Both the position numbers and the translations under genes were made by a program. Source: Paenarthrobacter sp. PH39-S1 (lineage in GTDB: Bacteria > Actinomycetota > Actinomycetes > Actinomycetales > Micrococcaceae). Taken from it: a stretch of 64,000 nt of DNA. Of this stretch, positions 9,257 through 18,083 are shown piece after piece. The stretch is from assembly GCF_030063245.1 (NCBI RefSeq), contig NZ_JASISR010000003.1:1-64000 (forward strand), given 5' to 3'. Within the stretch, counting starts at the first letter, position 1, and the number at the start of each line of letters is the position of its first letter. The notes beneath the pieces are model-generated. The model had not been told where the DNA came from. It worked only from the letters and a program-made list of their open reading frames with translations, and did no database searches.

Positions 9257-9964
9257 TCACCTCGGGCGGCGGTCGACAGCGGCAAGAAGAGCCGCGCCAA
9301 GCTCCGCCGGCCTCGTGAATTGGGGCCAGTGCCCGGTGGGCAGATCCACGTATTCCACTTCACGGATGCGTGCGAGCTCCGCCACGTAAGGGTGGCCGGC
9401 CTCGATCCACTCGGCGAGCACGGCGGACGGGAACTCGCATGCGATGACAGTGGCTGGGACGTCATAGCGGCGCTCGTCGTGGAGGTGCTGTTGGTCGGAG
9501 GTGACAAGCCTGGGCTCCGGGACGGCGCGTGCGCGGAACATGGCCCGCAGCCCGTCGTCCAGGTCGATGAGGTCGGCCTCCTCGAAGTCGTCCCACGGCG
9601 GCAGCGGCACGTCATCCCCCTCGACTGGGAGCGAGTCATTGATGGCTGCGCCCTCGCCGAGCGGACCGCTGTCCACGTACACGGCGCGGGCCACACGGTC
9701 GGGGCGCGCGTCGACGACACCGTGGATGACGGCGCCACCGCCGGAGTGGCCGACGAGGACCACCGGCCCGTCGATGGCGTCGACCTTCGCCACGACCGTG
9801 TCGATGTGATCGCGCAGGCCGATCCCGGCCCGCGGTGCATCCACCGCCTCCAGCCCGGGCAGCGTGAGCGGATGGACTCGGTGGCCCGCCGCGACGAGCG
9901 CCGGGGTGACCTCCGACCACGACGAGGCGTCCAACCAGAAACCGGGAACCAGGATGATGTCCAT
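9257..9964 (-). CDS. alpha/beta hydrolase
   Basis: A 235-residue cytoplasmic alpha/beta hydrolase. The N-terminus MDIILVPGFWLDASSW supplies the oxyanion strand, the nucleophile elbow is GHSGGG, and the histidine is in LPTGHWPQFTRP near the end. The likely acid is in the region before ACEFPSAVLAEW. The pattern fits the small esterase/salicylate-esterase-like group found widely in actinobacteria. It is a single gene, same strand as cbs-metB, separated from cbs by about 150 bp. Substrate unknown. Confidence 0.88.
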   Translation of the reverse strand: MDIILVPGFWLDASSWSEVTPALVAAGHRVHPLTLPGLEAVDAPRAGIGLRDHIDTVVAKVDAIDGPVVLVGHSGGGAVIHGVVDARPDRVARAVYVDSGPLGEGAAINDSLPVEGDDVPLPPWDDFEEADLIDLDDGLRAMFRARAVPEPRLVTSDQQHLHDERRYDVPATVIACEFPSAVLAEWIEAGHPYVAELARIREVEYVDLPTGHWPQFTRPAELGAALLAAVDRRPR

Positions 9965-10155
9965 GACGAGACTCTACCCTCTGGGTACCTCGGACCTCCG
10001 GGCGCAATCTGACCCCGCTCCGAGTTCTGCCCACCTTCGGGGACGACACTGCGGCAATCCGGATGAGCCGCCGAAATTTCCGACGCAATTTCCCAAAACG
10101 TGGCCAGAATTCAGAGTCCGAGCCGCTCGGCGGATTTGGTCCGGGCGCCCCCGGG

Positions 10156-13100
10156 TCAGATCAGCGCAGCCGAGAGGCGGTTCGGGGTGCCGAACCGGTG
10201 TGCGGTGATGCTGACGGCCTGCTCGCGCAGGAACGGCAGGAGCTCGATCCGGCCGGCGGGCGTCACAGGACCGGGATAAATGGCCACGTCCGGACGCCCC
10301 CCGGTGGCGGCGCTCAGGGCCGCGCTGTCACCGCCGATGAGCCTGATCCGGCCGGCGCCGAGCCGTGCCGCACGGGCCAGCCACACGGAGTCGTCCTCTA
10401 TGCGCACGGTAAGGTGCTCAGCCGCCAGTTCTGTCAGGGCGGACGTCAAGGAAACAGGAAGCTCGACGGCGCTGGAGACCGTGAGCTTCGATCCGGCCAG
10501 CAGGCCGGCGGCCAGCACTCGGAGCAGGGACACCAGCGGCTCCCCCTCGGACAGCCTGACCGTGACAGGGATCGGGCGGTAGCGGAAGATGTTGCGTTCC
10601 GCGCTGAGCTGGGAGACATCCTTGCTGGTGCCGAACTCCTCGGCCCAGGCCGCCGCATCACTACGCAAGGCCAGGGCCAGCGCGGCGGCCTCCTCCGTGG
10701 ACAGGGCGCTGCCGGCGGCCCTGGCGGCCGCGGACAGTTTCGTGCTGACAGGAGGCAGATCGGCGACAGCCGTCAGAGCCCCAGCCGCCTCTTTGGACCC
10801 GGACTCAAGCTCGGCCGGAACCCAGCTGCCCAGACCGATCAAGTAGTTCGGGCCACCGGCCTTGCCGCCGGCACCGACGGCCGACTTCTTCCAGCCGCCG
10901 AAGGGCTGGCGCCGGACAATGGCACCGGTGATCCCGCGGTTCACGTAAAGGTTACCGGCCTCGATGGTGTCCAGCCACACGCCAATTTCCGCCGAATCCA
11001 GCGAATGCAGCCCGGAGGTAAGGCCGTACTCAATCTGGTTCGCCATCGCGATGGCCTCTTCGAGCGTGGCGGCGGTCATTACGCCCAACACCGGGCCGAA
11101 GAATTCGGTCAGGTGGAAGTAGGAGCCGCGCCGCACGCCGGAGCGCACGCCAGGGGACCACAACCGGCCGGTTTCATCGAGCTGTTCCGGCTTCACGGCC
11201 CAGCTCTCACCTTCGCCCAGTGTGGTCAGCGCATTGAGCAGTTTCCCATTCGCGGGCTCAATGATCGGGCCCATCTGCACGGTGGCGTCGGCGGGGTAGC
11301 CCACCTTCAGCGACCGGACTGCGTCGACCAGCTGATGATGGAAGCGCTTGGAGGTTGCCACGCTGCCGACCAGGATTACCAGCGAGGCCGCGGAGCATTT
11401 CTGCCCGGCGTGCCCGAAGGCGGAGTGGACAACGTCCTTGGCCGCGAGATCCAGATCCGCGCTCGGCGTGACGATAATGGCGTTCTTGCCCGAGGTCTCA
11501 GCCAGCAGCGGCAGATCCGGGCGGAAACTCCGGAACAGCTCGGCGGTTTCGTAACCGCCGGTCAGGATCACGCGGTCCACGCTGGGATGCGCCACCAGCT
11601 GCTGCCCCAGTTCGCGCTCACCCAGCTGCACCAGCGCCAGCACGTCGCGGGGCACTCCCGCTTCCCATAGCGCCTCCACCATGACGGCGCCGGAACGCCG
11701 GGCCTGGGTGGCGGGCTTAATAACGACGGCGGACCCGGCGGCGAGCGCTGCCAGCGTCGAGCCGGCGGGGATGGCCACCGGGAAGTTCCACGGCGGCGTC
11801 ACCACGGTGACCTTCGCCGGAACGAAGGTGGCGCCGTCGACCATGTCCAGTTCCTTGGCGCGCTCGGCGTAGAAATGCGCAAAGTCTATGGCCTCGCTGA
11901 CCTCCGGGTCGCCCTGGTCAATGGTTTTTCCCGTCTCCGCGGCCATTACCTCGATCAAGCCAGCACGGCGGCCCTCCAGCGCATCTCCCGCGCGGTGCAG
12001 GACGGCGGCGCGCTCGGCACCGCTGAGCGCCCCCCACGCCTTGCCCTTCTGCACCGCGGTCTCGATCACGGTGTCAAGGGTCTGCGCGTCGATGATGGTC
12101 GCGGCCTGCACCGTCGCCTTGCCCAGCGTGGAGGACGGGACGCGGTCCAGGATGGCCCGGCCCCAGGCCCGGTTGGCCGGCAGCGCCGGATCCGTGTCCG
12201 GGGTGTTCCCGAAACCGTCCGACGGCGCGGGGCTGGCCGGCCGGTTACGGTCCTGGCTGCGGTTCGGCGCCGGCACGGCCTCGTCGAGGCCAGCCAGAGA
12301 GTCGAGGAAGCGCTGCTTCTCGCGCTCGAACAGGGCCTCATTGTCGGCGAGTTCAAAGACCGCGGACATGAAGTTGTCCTGGCTGGCGCCCTCTTCCAGA
12401 CGGCGGATCAGGTAGGCGATGGCGACGTCGAACTCTCCCGGGTGTACCACCGGGGTGTACAGCAGCAAACGGCCCACATCCTTGCGCACCACCTCGGCCT
12501 GTCCGGTGGCCATGCCGAGCAGCATTTCAAACTCGATTCCCGCAGTCACCCCGCGCCGCTGGGCCAGCAGCCAGGCAAAGGCAACGTCAAAGAGATTGTG
12601 GCCGGCAACGCCGATCCGGACGGCATCAATGCGCTCCGGCGTCAGCGCATAGTTGATGACGCGCTTGTAGTTCGTGTCCGAATCCTGCTTACTGCCCCAG
12701 GTGGCCAGCGGCCAGTCATGGATGGACGCTTCGACCTGTTCCATCGGCAGGTTGGCGCCCTTCACGACGCGGACCTTGATGGGAGCGCCGCCCTGAGCGC
12801 GCCGGGCGGTGGCCCATTCCTGCAGCTGCATCATGGCGCCGAGCGCATCCGGCAGGTAGGCCTGGAGTACAATCCCGGCTTCCAGGTTTTTGAATTCCGG
12901 CTGGTCCAGAATGCGGGTGAAGACCGCAATTGTCAGACTCAGATCCTTGTACTCCTCCATGTCCAGGTTGATGAACTTGGGCTTCGGGAAGGAGGCCGCA
13001 AGGCGGTACAACGGAGTCAGCGTGTCCACCACATGCTCCACCGCCTCGTCAAAGCCCCAGAGCGAGTGCGGGGCCACGGTGGACGATTCCTTGATGGAAA

Positions 13101-13683
13101 CGTAGTCCACGTCGGGCCGGGCCAACAGTTTCCGGGTGCCCTCCAGCCGCCGCTGCGCCTCGTGCCCGCCAAGCACGGCCTCGCCCAGAAGGTTCACGTT
13201 CAGATCCACGCCGTCCTTACGGATCCCGGCGATGGCCGGGCCCAGCTTGGCGTCGGTGGCATCCACGATCAGATGTCCCACCATCTCGCGCAGCACCCGG
13301 CGGGCGATCGGGATGACCAACTGCGGCATCACCGGAGCCATCACCCCGCCGAGTCGGACGGCGCCGCGCATGTACCAGGGCAGGAAGGCCGGAACTTTCG
13401 GCGCCAGGGCCGCCAGGTTACGTCCAGCCACGGCGGGATCTTCGGGCCGGATCACGCCGTCCACGAAGCCGACGGTGAAGTCCAGCCCGTTCGGGTCCTT
13501 GAGGACGCCGGCGAGCCGGCTGGCGGAGACGTCCACCGGCACCTTTGCGGCGTCGGTCAGCCAACGTCGTACGACGGCAACCGTTTCGTCCGCGAGTTCC
13601 TGCGGGTCTGCGGCGGAACTGCCCGCTCGGAAGCCCGCGGTGTTCGAGGAGGGCACTGCGGCTTCCTGGGTTGAGCTGGTCAT
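10156..13683 (-). CDS. putA: bifunctional proline dehydrogenase / glutamate-semialdehyde dehydrogenase
   Basis: A 1175-residue fused enzyme oxidising proline to glutamate. The N-terminal FAD proline dehydrogenase barrel (about 60-470) has VDYVSIKESS, FINLDMEEYKDLSLT, AGIVLQAYLPDA and VKGANLPMEQ. A linker rich in Pro, Asn and Asp (about 475-520) leads to the aldehyde dehydrogenase domain (about 520-1010): TPPWNFP, the general-base glutamate in LLAETSGKNA, the catalytic cysteine in GHAGQKCSA, and EFFGPVLGV. The C-terminal 150 residues are a degenerate dehydrogenase-like tail. There is no N-terminal ribbon-helix-helix DNA-binding domain, so it should not repress itself. The divergent LysR gene is the probable proline-responsive regulator. 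Length is usual for actinobacterial type B/C PutA. Confidence 0.95.
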   Translation of the reverse strand: MTSSTQEAAVPSSNTAGFRAGSSAADPQELADETVAVVRRWLTDAAKVPVDVSASRLAGVLKDPNGLDFTVGFVDGVIRPEDPAVAGRNLAALAPKVPAFLPWYMRGAVRLGGVMAPVMPQLVIPIARRVLREMVGHLIVDATDAKLGPAIAGIRKDGVDLNVNLLGEAVLGGHEAQRRLEGTRKLLARPDVDYVSIKESSTVAPHSLWGFDEAVEHVVDTLTPLYRLAASFPKPKFINLDMEEYKDLSLTIAVFTRILDQPEFKNLEAGIVLQAYLPDALGAMMQLQEWATARRAQGGAPIKVRVVKGANLPMEQVEASIHDWPLATWGSKQDSDTNYKRVINYALTPERIDAVRIGVAGHNLFDVAFAWLLAQRRGVTAGIEFEMLLGMATGQAEVVRKDVGRLLLYTPVVHPGEFDVAIAYLIRRLEEGASQDNFMSAVFELADNEALFEREKQRFLDSLAGLDEAVPAPNRSQDRNRPASPAPSDGFGNTPDTDPALPANRAWGRAILDRVPSSTLGKATVQAATIIDAQTLDTVIETAVQKGKAWGALSGAERAAVLHRAGDALEGRRAGLIEVMAAETGKTIDQGDPEVSEAIDFAHFYAERAKELDMVDGATFVPAKVTVVTPPWNFPVAIPAGSTLAALAAGSAVVIKPATQARRSGAVMVEALWEAGVPRDVLALVQLGERELGQQLVAHPSVDRVILTGGYETAELFRSFRPDLPLLAETSGKNAIIVTPSADLDLAAKDVVHSAFGHAGQKCSAASLVILVGSVATSKRFHHQLVDAVRSLKVGYPADATVQMGPIIEPANGKLLNALTTLGEGESWAVKPEQLDETGRLWSPGVRSGVRRGSYFHLTEFFGPVLGVMTAATLEEAIAMANQIEYGLTSGLHSLDSAEIGVWLDTIEAGNLYVNRGITGAIVRRQPFGGWKKSAVGAGGKAGGPNYLIGLGSWVPAELESGSKEAAGALTAVADLPPVSTKLSAAARAAGSALSTEEAAALALALRSDAAAWAEEFGTSKDVSQLSAERNIFRYRPIPVTVRLSEGEPLVSLLRVLAAGLLAGSKLTVSSAVELPVSLTSALTELAAEHLTVRIEDDSVWLARAARLGAGRIRLIGGDSAALSAATGGRPDVAIYPGPVTPAGRIELLPFLREQAVSITAHRFGTPNRLSAALI

Positions 13684-13770
13684 AGCGGGAATCGGATCCT
13701 TCTGCTGGTGTCTTTAGGTGCTCGTTCCTCCAGTATGTGACTAGTATCAAATAAGGAAAAGCGATCTTTT

Positions 13771-13788
13771 CTAATCAATAATCATTAG
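13771..13788. promoter_or_regulatory. dyad in the putA-lysR divergent promoter
   Basis: CTAAT-N8-ATTAG (13771-13788) sits in the AT-rich 130-bp gap between putA and the LysR-type gene. Dyads of this kind with a T-N11-A core are typical LysR-type sites. The region also supplies promoter-like AT tracts for both directions. Confidence 0.45.
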
Positions 13789-13813
13789 CCTCTTCGATGG
13801 ATTGAGAACAACG

Positions 13814-14731
13814 ATGCTCGACGTGCGCCGCCTGCGTCTGCTCCGCGAGCTGAAGATCAGGGGAACTCTCGCAGGGGTCGCGGAGGCGCTGAACTTCAGT
13901 CCGTCTTCGGTCTCACAACAGCTGGCCCTTCTGGAGAAGGAAGCCGGCGTCCAGCTGCTTCGAAAATCGGGGCGCCGTGTGCAGCTGACGCCGCAGGCAC
14001 AAATCCTGATCGACCACACATCCGAACTGCTCGAAACCCTGGAACGCGCGGAAGCGGATCTGGCGGCATCAGTGACTAACGTGACCGGAACCGTCCGGCT
14101 GGCCGTTTTTCAATCCGCGGCGCTGGCGCTGATGCCGGATGCGCTGACCATCATGCGGCACGAATATCCGGACGTCCGGATCGAAATGACGCAGAAGGAG
14201 CCGGAGACGGCCCTCTACGAAACATGGGCCAGGGACTTCGATCTGGTGATCGCGGAGCAGTATCCCGGCCATGCCGCCCCCCGGTACCCCGAGCTCGACC
14301 GCGTCACCCTCACCAGTGACGCCATCCGCCTCGCCACGCCGCCGTCGGCACCGGGCGGTGAGGCGATCGGCTCCCTCGCGGACACGGCGCCGCTCCCCTG
14401 GGTGATGGAGCCGCGCGGCGCAGCCTCCCGCCATTGGGCCGAGCAGGCCTGTCGGCAGGCGGGATTCGAGCCGGACGTCCGTTACGAGACTGCCGACCTG
14501 CAGGCCCAGATCCGTCTGATCGAGTCCGGCAACGCCGTCGCCCTGATGCCCGATCTGGTTTGGACGGGGCGCACGACGACGGTCCGGCTGCTTGAGCTTC
14601 CCGGTCAGCCGCGCCGCACCGTGTTCACGTCGGCCCGCAGTGCCAGCCGGCGCCGGCCGGCCATCCTGGCGTGCCGCGAGGTTCTGAAGCGTGCCGCGGA
14701 GCTCACCGGAGCCGGGGCGGTGAAATGGTGA
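13814..14731 (+). CDS. LysR-family transcriptional regulator, probably controls putA
   Basis: A 305-residue LysR-type regulator. The N-terminal HTH is LRELKIRGTLAGVAEALNFS followed by PSSVSQQLALLEKEAG and the wing LLRKSGRRVQLTPQAQ. The effector-binding domain starts near residue 90 (GTVRLAVFQSAALALMPDAL). The frame is open from a TTG at 13802; ATG 13814 (MLDVRRLRLL) matches the family start. It is divergent from putA across a short gap with a dyad. The domain type is close to regulators of amino-acid catabolism and export, so proline as effector is a reasonable inference, not shown. Its stop overlaps closely with the start of the downstream permease. Confidence 0.9.
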   Translation: MLDVRRLRLLRELKIRGTLAGVAEALNFSPSSVSQQLALLEKEAGVQLLRKSGRRVQLTPQAQILIDHTSELLETLERAEADLAASVTNVTGTVRLAVFQSAALALMPDALTIMRHEYPDVRIEMTQKEPETALYETWARDFDLVIAEQYPGHAAPRYPELDRVTLTSDAIRLATPPSAPGGEAIGSLADTAPLPWVMEPRGAASRHWAEQACRQAGFEPDVRYETADLQAQIRLIESGNAVALMPDLVWTGRTTTVRLLELPGQPRRTVFTSARSASRRRPAILACREVLKRAAELTGAGAVKW

Positions 14732-14732
14732 C

Positions 14733-15923
14733 GTGGTGACGATCCCGCGCAATGTGGCCATCCCCGCCGTCGTATTTCTGGCCGGTGCGGGCTGCCTCGC
14801 CTCCGGCGCGCTGCCGTGGCCGGATTTCCTGGCACTGGCCGGACGGACCGTGCCGATCCTGCTTTTCGTTACGGCAATGACGCTGGTGACCGAGCTGGCC
14901 GACGCGGCCGGCGTCTTCCGCGCGCTCACCGGGTGGATTGCCCTGCGTGGGCTGAACAGCGGCGGCCGGGGCAGGGTGCTGGTGCTGTGGCTCTTCGTCG
15001 TCCTTCTCTCCACCCTGAGCACGGTGTTCCTCTCCCTCGATTCCACGGCCGTGCTGGTGACTCCGGTGGTGGTGCTGCTGGCCATTCATGCCAAGATCCC
15101 GCCGCTGCCCTTCGCGCTAACCACCATCTGGCTGGCCAATACCGGCTCCCTGTTGTTGCCGGTTTCCAATCTGACCAACCTGCTGGCGCAGCACCAGCTG
15201 GATACCTCGCCGGTGCGTTTTGCCGCCCTGGTCTGGGCGCCGTCCGTTGTCGGCGTCCTGCTTCCGGTCCTCATACTGTGGCTGATTTTTCGCCGGGACC
15301 TGCGCGGCAGATACGGTCCGCTGGCCCGAGCGACGGACGCCGACCGCCCGCTGCTGGTCACGGCTGGTGCGATCGTGCTGCTGCTGCTGCCCGCACTCGT
15401 TTCCGGCGTCCCGGTGTTCATCCCGTCCGGTATCGCCGCGCTCTTCCTGCTGGCCCTCTTCTTCGTTCGCCGGCACGCCGCCGTGCGCTGGAGCATGGTG
15501 CCGTGGCGACCGCTGCTGCTGACCATCGGGCTGTTTATGGTGGTGCAGACCCTGCACACGCATGGCCTGGCCGCGCTGCTGGCGCAGGTGTCCGGTCACG
15601 GGGACGGCTTCACGTCCCTGCTCCGTCTCAGCGGAATCGGGGCCTTGGCGGCGAACGGCGTCAACAATCTTCCTGCCTATCTGGCACTGGAGCCGGTGGC
15701 GGGTTCACCCGTCCGGCTGGCCGCCCTGCTGATCGGCGTCAACATGGGGCCACTCGTTTCGCCGTGGGCCTCGCTGGCCACGCTGCTCTGGCACGAACGC
15801 CTCAAATCCCTGGGGCTCAGCATCTCCTGGGGCGGGTTCGCCCTCGCTGGCCTGGCCGCCGTCGTCGTCGTCGTTCCACTGGCGGTCCTCTCGCTCTGGC
15901 TCAGCGCCGGCCTGCCTGCCTGA
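14733..15923 (+). CDS. ArsB/NhaD-like ion transporter (SLC13/IT superfamily)
   Basis: A 396-residue membrane protein with about 10-11 helices. Landmarks of the IT superfamily are the paired re-entrant motifs: LDSTAVLVTPVVV with TGSLLLPVSNLTNLL in the first half, and AANGVNNLPAYLAL with GVNMGPLVSPWASLATLLW in the second. These are typical for arsenite, citrate or sodium/proton permeases. It starts with GTG one base after the LysR stop (14729-14731) and is probably translationally coupled to it. No arsenate reductase or ArsR is nearby, so an arsenic role is not supported. Substrate unknown. Confidence 0.82.
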   Translation: MVTIPRNVAIPAVVFLAGAGCLASGALPWPDFLALAGRTVPILLFVTAMTLVTELADAAGVFRALTGWIALRGLNSGGRGRVLVLWLFVVLLSTLSTVFLSLDSTAVLVTPVVVLLAIHAKIPPLPFALTTIWLANTGSLLLPVSNLTNLLAQHQLDTSPVRFAALVWAPSVVGVLLPVLILWLIFRRDLRGRYGPLARATDADRPLLVTAGAIVLLLLPALVSGVPVFIPSGIAALFLLALFFVRRHAAVRWSMVPWRPLLLTIGLFMVVQTLHTHGLAALLAQVSGHGDGFTSLLRLSGIGALAANGVNNLPAYLALEPVAGSPVRLAALLIGVNMGPLVSPWASLATLLWHERLKSLGLSISWGGFALAGLAAVVVVVPLAVLSLWLSAGLPA

Positions 15924-16082
15924 ACGGCCCGTCCAGCCCCCTGGCCTTCACACCCGTTCATCGCAAACTCCGCCTGCGACCGCGACGCCCCTCGCTGTTA
16001 AGGCCTTTATCCCGAAGGGAAAGTGCCGCAGGACGCACGGCGGAAATCGCCGCTGCCCGGCCGCGCATGCGACCATGGAGGG

Positions 16083-17075
16083 ATGACCGTAGCCTCCACT
16101 CTGGAGCCCGATGCGCCGGATGTGGTGTGGCAGCCCCAAGGTCCATTCGATCTGGGCCAGACACTCGGGATACTCCCGCGCGGGGGCGCGGACCGCACGA
16201 TCATGCTCGCCGGCAGCGTTGCGTGGCTGGGCTTCGGCACTCCGACTGGGGCCGCCACTATCCGGCTCACGGTCACGTCCAGCGGGGTAGGGACACAAGG
16301 GGCAGGAAAACAAGCGGTGACGGCGCGGGCCTGGGGTCCGGGAGCGGCTCCAGCGCTGGCAAGCGTGCCGGCTCTGCTCGGCGCCGGCGATGACTGGACA
16401 AGCTTCGACCACCCGGATTTCCAGGCAACACTCCCCCGCCTCGTGACCCAGGCCCGACGGCGGAACCGCGCAGTGCGCCTGCCGGCCACCGGCCGCATGG
16501 TGGATGCCATTATCCCCGCGGTGCTGGAGCAGAAGGTTACGATGAAGGAGGCCCGCCACGGCTTCCGGTATCTGGTGCAGAAGTTCGGCTCACCCGCGCC
16601 GGGTGCGCAGGTCAACGGCCCTGTTCCTGCCGGTCTGATGGTCGCCCCCACCGCGGAACAGTGGGCCCGGATCCCATCCTGGGACTGGCACGAGGCGGGA
16701 GTGGGCCCGCAGCGCTCGGCAACGGTCATGCGCGTGACCCGCGTGGCGTCGTCGTTGGAGCGCCTGTCCGCGCTCTCCGCTTCCGAGGCCGCGGTCAAAC
16801 TGCAGACCATTCCAGGTATCGGCATCTGGACGGCAGCGGAAGTGACCCAACGGACCCACGGCGACGCGGATGCCATCTCGGTCGGTGACTATCATCTGGC
16901 GGCTTTCGTCGGCCGGGCGCTGACCGGGCTGCCGGTGGACGACGCCGGCATGTGCGAGCTGCTTGAACCATGGCGCGGGCACCGCCAGCGCGTGGTGCGG
17001 ATGCTGGGGCTGAGTGGATTCCGCAAGCCCGCATTTGGGCCGCGGATGACGATCCAGGATCACCGCCGGCACTAA
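16083..17075 (+). CDS. DNA-3-methyladenine glycosylase 2 family (AlkA-like)
   Basis: A 330-residue base-excision repair enzyme. The C-terminal half carries the HhH-GPD superfamily core: helix-hairpin-helix LQTIPGIGIWTAAEV and the catalytic aspartate in ISVGDYHLAAF. The N-terminal part resembles the AlkA partner domain. It excises alkylated purines in the family. The frame is open back to 16023, but ATG 16083 (MTVASTLEPDAP) is the likely start; GGAGG lies almost against it, so efficiency may be low. A long palindrome follows the stop. Confidence 0.87.
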   Translation: MTVASTLEPDAPDVVWQPQGPFDLGQTLGILPRGGADRTIMLAGSVAWLGFGTPTGAATIRLTVTSSGVGTQGAGKQAVTARAWGPGAAPALASVPALLGAGDDWTSFDHPDFQATLPRLVTQARRRNRAVRLPATGRMVDAIIPAVLEQKVTMKEARHGFRYLVQKFGSPAPGAQVNGPVPAGLMVAPTAEQWARIPSWDWHEAGVGPQRSATVMRVTRVASSLERLSALSASEAAVKLQTIPGIGIWTAAEVTQRTHGDADAISVGDYHLAAFVGRALTGLPVDDAGMCELLEPWRGHRQRVVRMLGLSGFRKPAFGPRMTIQDHRRH

Positions 17076-17106
17076 CCCCGGGGGCTGCTCCGCGGCACGC
17101 CGCGGA

Positions 17107-17164
17107 AATGGACAAGTGCCGTGGGAATTTCCACGGCACTTGTCCATTCACAGGGCACTTGTCC
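17107..17164. repeat. 18-bp perfect palindrome plus third copy of the same motif
   Basis: AATGGACAAGTGCCGTGG (17107-17124) pairs perfectly with 17131-17148 around a 6-nt loop. A third copy of the core, GGCACTTGTCCA, follows at 17153-17164. The stem could end the glycosylase transcript, but there is no T run. The extra direct copy just upstream of the next gene is not explained by a terminator and suggests a protein-binding site. Confidence 0.75.
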
Positions 17165-17210
17165 AAATCAGCGGCAAGAGGCGATCGGAAACCCCGGTTA
17201 GGCTGGTTCC

Positions 17211-17489
17211 ATGAGTGAAACCATTGATCTGACGGCCACCTTCGTCCCCAATGACGGCGAATACGTCCGTGTGAAACTGGCGTTGGAGATTGCGATCGAG
17301 CAGGTCGTCACGGAGCCCGGCTGCCTGCGCTACGAAATCACCGAAGACAGCGAGGAACGCATTGTGCTCACGGAGCAGTGGGAATCGGCGGCGGATCTGG
17401 ACAAACACAGCCAGGGCATCGCCGTGCAGGACCTCAACGAGTCCCTCAGCGCACTGCTGGCCGAGCCCGTGCAGCTCGACCGAAGCTGA
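17211..17489 (+). CDS. ABM-domain monooxygenase (YgiN-like)
   Basis: A 92-residue protein of the antibiotic-biosynthesis-monooxygenase dimeric ferredoxin-like fold. It has the spaced pattern AIEQVVTEPGCLRYEI, then IVLTEQWESAADLDKHSQG and VQDLNESLSALL. Family members act on quinols, haem or polyketides without cofactors. Small size and single domain are normal. It lies between a palindromic repeat and a convergent thioredoxin gene. Confidence 0.85.
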   Translation: MSETIDLTATFVPNDGEYVRVKLALEIAIEQVVTEPGCLRYEITEDSEERIVLTEQWESAADLDKHSQGIAVQDLNESLSALLAEPVQLDRS

Positions 17490-17518
17490 CGGGGGCACTG
17501 CATTCTGATGCGGAAGCC

Positions 17519-17935
17519 TTAGATGATCTCGCCGGCGGCTGCGCCGTCGCCTTCAGCGGCAGGAGCCTGAGCCTCGGCCTGCTGCCGGGCCACATGGTCG
17601 TGGACCTCTTTCATGTCCAGCGCCTTGACGGCCGTGATGACCTCATCGAGCTGCGGGCCGTTCAACGCGCCAGGCTGGGAGAAGACCAGCACCTTTTCGC
17701 GGAAGGCCATCAGCGTCGGGATCGAAGTGATGTTGGCCTCGGAGGCGAGCTGCTGCTCGGCCTCCGTGTCGACCTTGGCGAAGACAACGTCGTCGTGCTG
17801 CTGCGACGCGGCATCGTAGGTCGGCGCGAAACGCACACACGGCTGGCACCAGGACGCCCAGAAATCGACCAGGACAATGTCATTGCCCTCGATGGTGGAT
17901 CCGAATGATTCTGTCGTGATATCAACTGTAGCCAT
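17519..17935 (-). CDS. thioredoxin with C-terminal extension
   Basis: A 138-residue thioredoxin fold. Active site FWASWCQPCVRFAP (WCQPC rather than the common WCGPC), cis-proline in SIPTLMAF. It reduces protein disulfides, normally fed by thioredoxin reductase, which is not in this window. After the domain (about residue 108) comes an acidic, alanine-rich tail that standard thioredoxins lack. Glutamine in the active site changes redox potential in related proteins; the effect here is unknown. Confidence 0.92.
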   Translation of the reverse strand: MATVDITTESFGSTIEGNDIVLVDFWASWCQPCVRFAPTYDAASQQHDDVVFAKVDTEAEQQLASEANITSIPTLMAFREKVLVFSQPGALNGPQLDEVITAVKALDMKEVHDHVARQQAEAQAPAAEGDGAAAGEII

Positions 17936-18010
17936 GCCTTAACGCTACGGCAGGCGATGCGAGGGCACCAGTGACGGCGGCGGATTTCGCTGACCGCGTG
18001 AGTGGGAATA

Positions 18011-18058
18011 ACGACGGCGGTCCGTTCTGTGTGCGGGCACGGAACGGACCGCCGTCGT
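18011..18058. terminator. hairpin terminator between thioredoxin and MFS genes
   Basis: ACGACGGCGGTCCGTTC (18011-18027) pairs perfectly with 18042-18058 around a 14-nt loop. It lies just past the stop of the minus-strand MFS gene. There is no U run, which is common for actinobacterial hairpin terminators. Confidence 0.75.
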
Positions 18059-18083
18059 CACCTATCGGCCCGTCCCGATGGAG

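Noticed and set aside
11875-13674. 599-codon plus-strand frame opposite putA
   Set aside because: Mirror frame of a long GC-rich gene; composition and lack of domains show it is not coding.
14733-15923. Arsenite efflux (ArsB) as a firm name
   Set aside because: The fold matches the superfamily, but no ars genes are near and the LysR neighbour points elsewhere, so only the superfamily is given.
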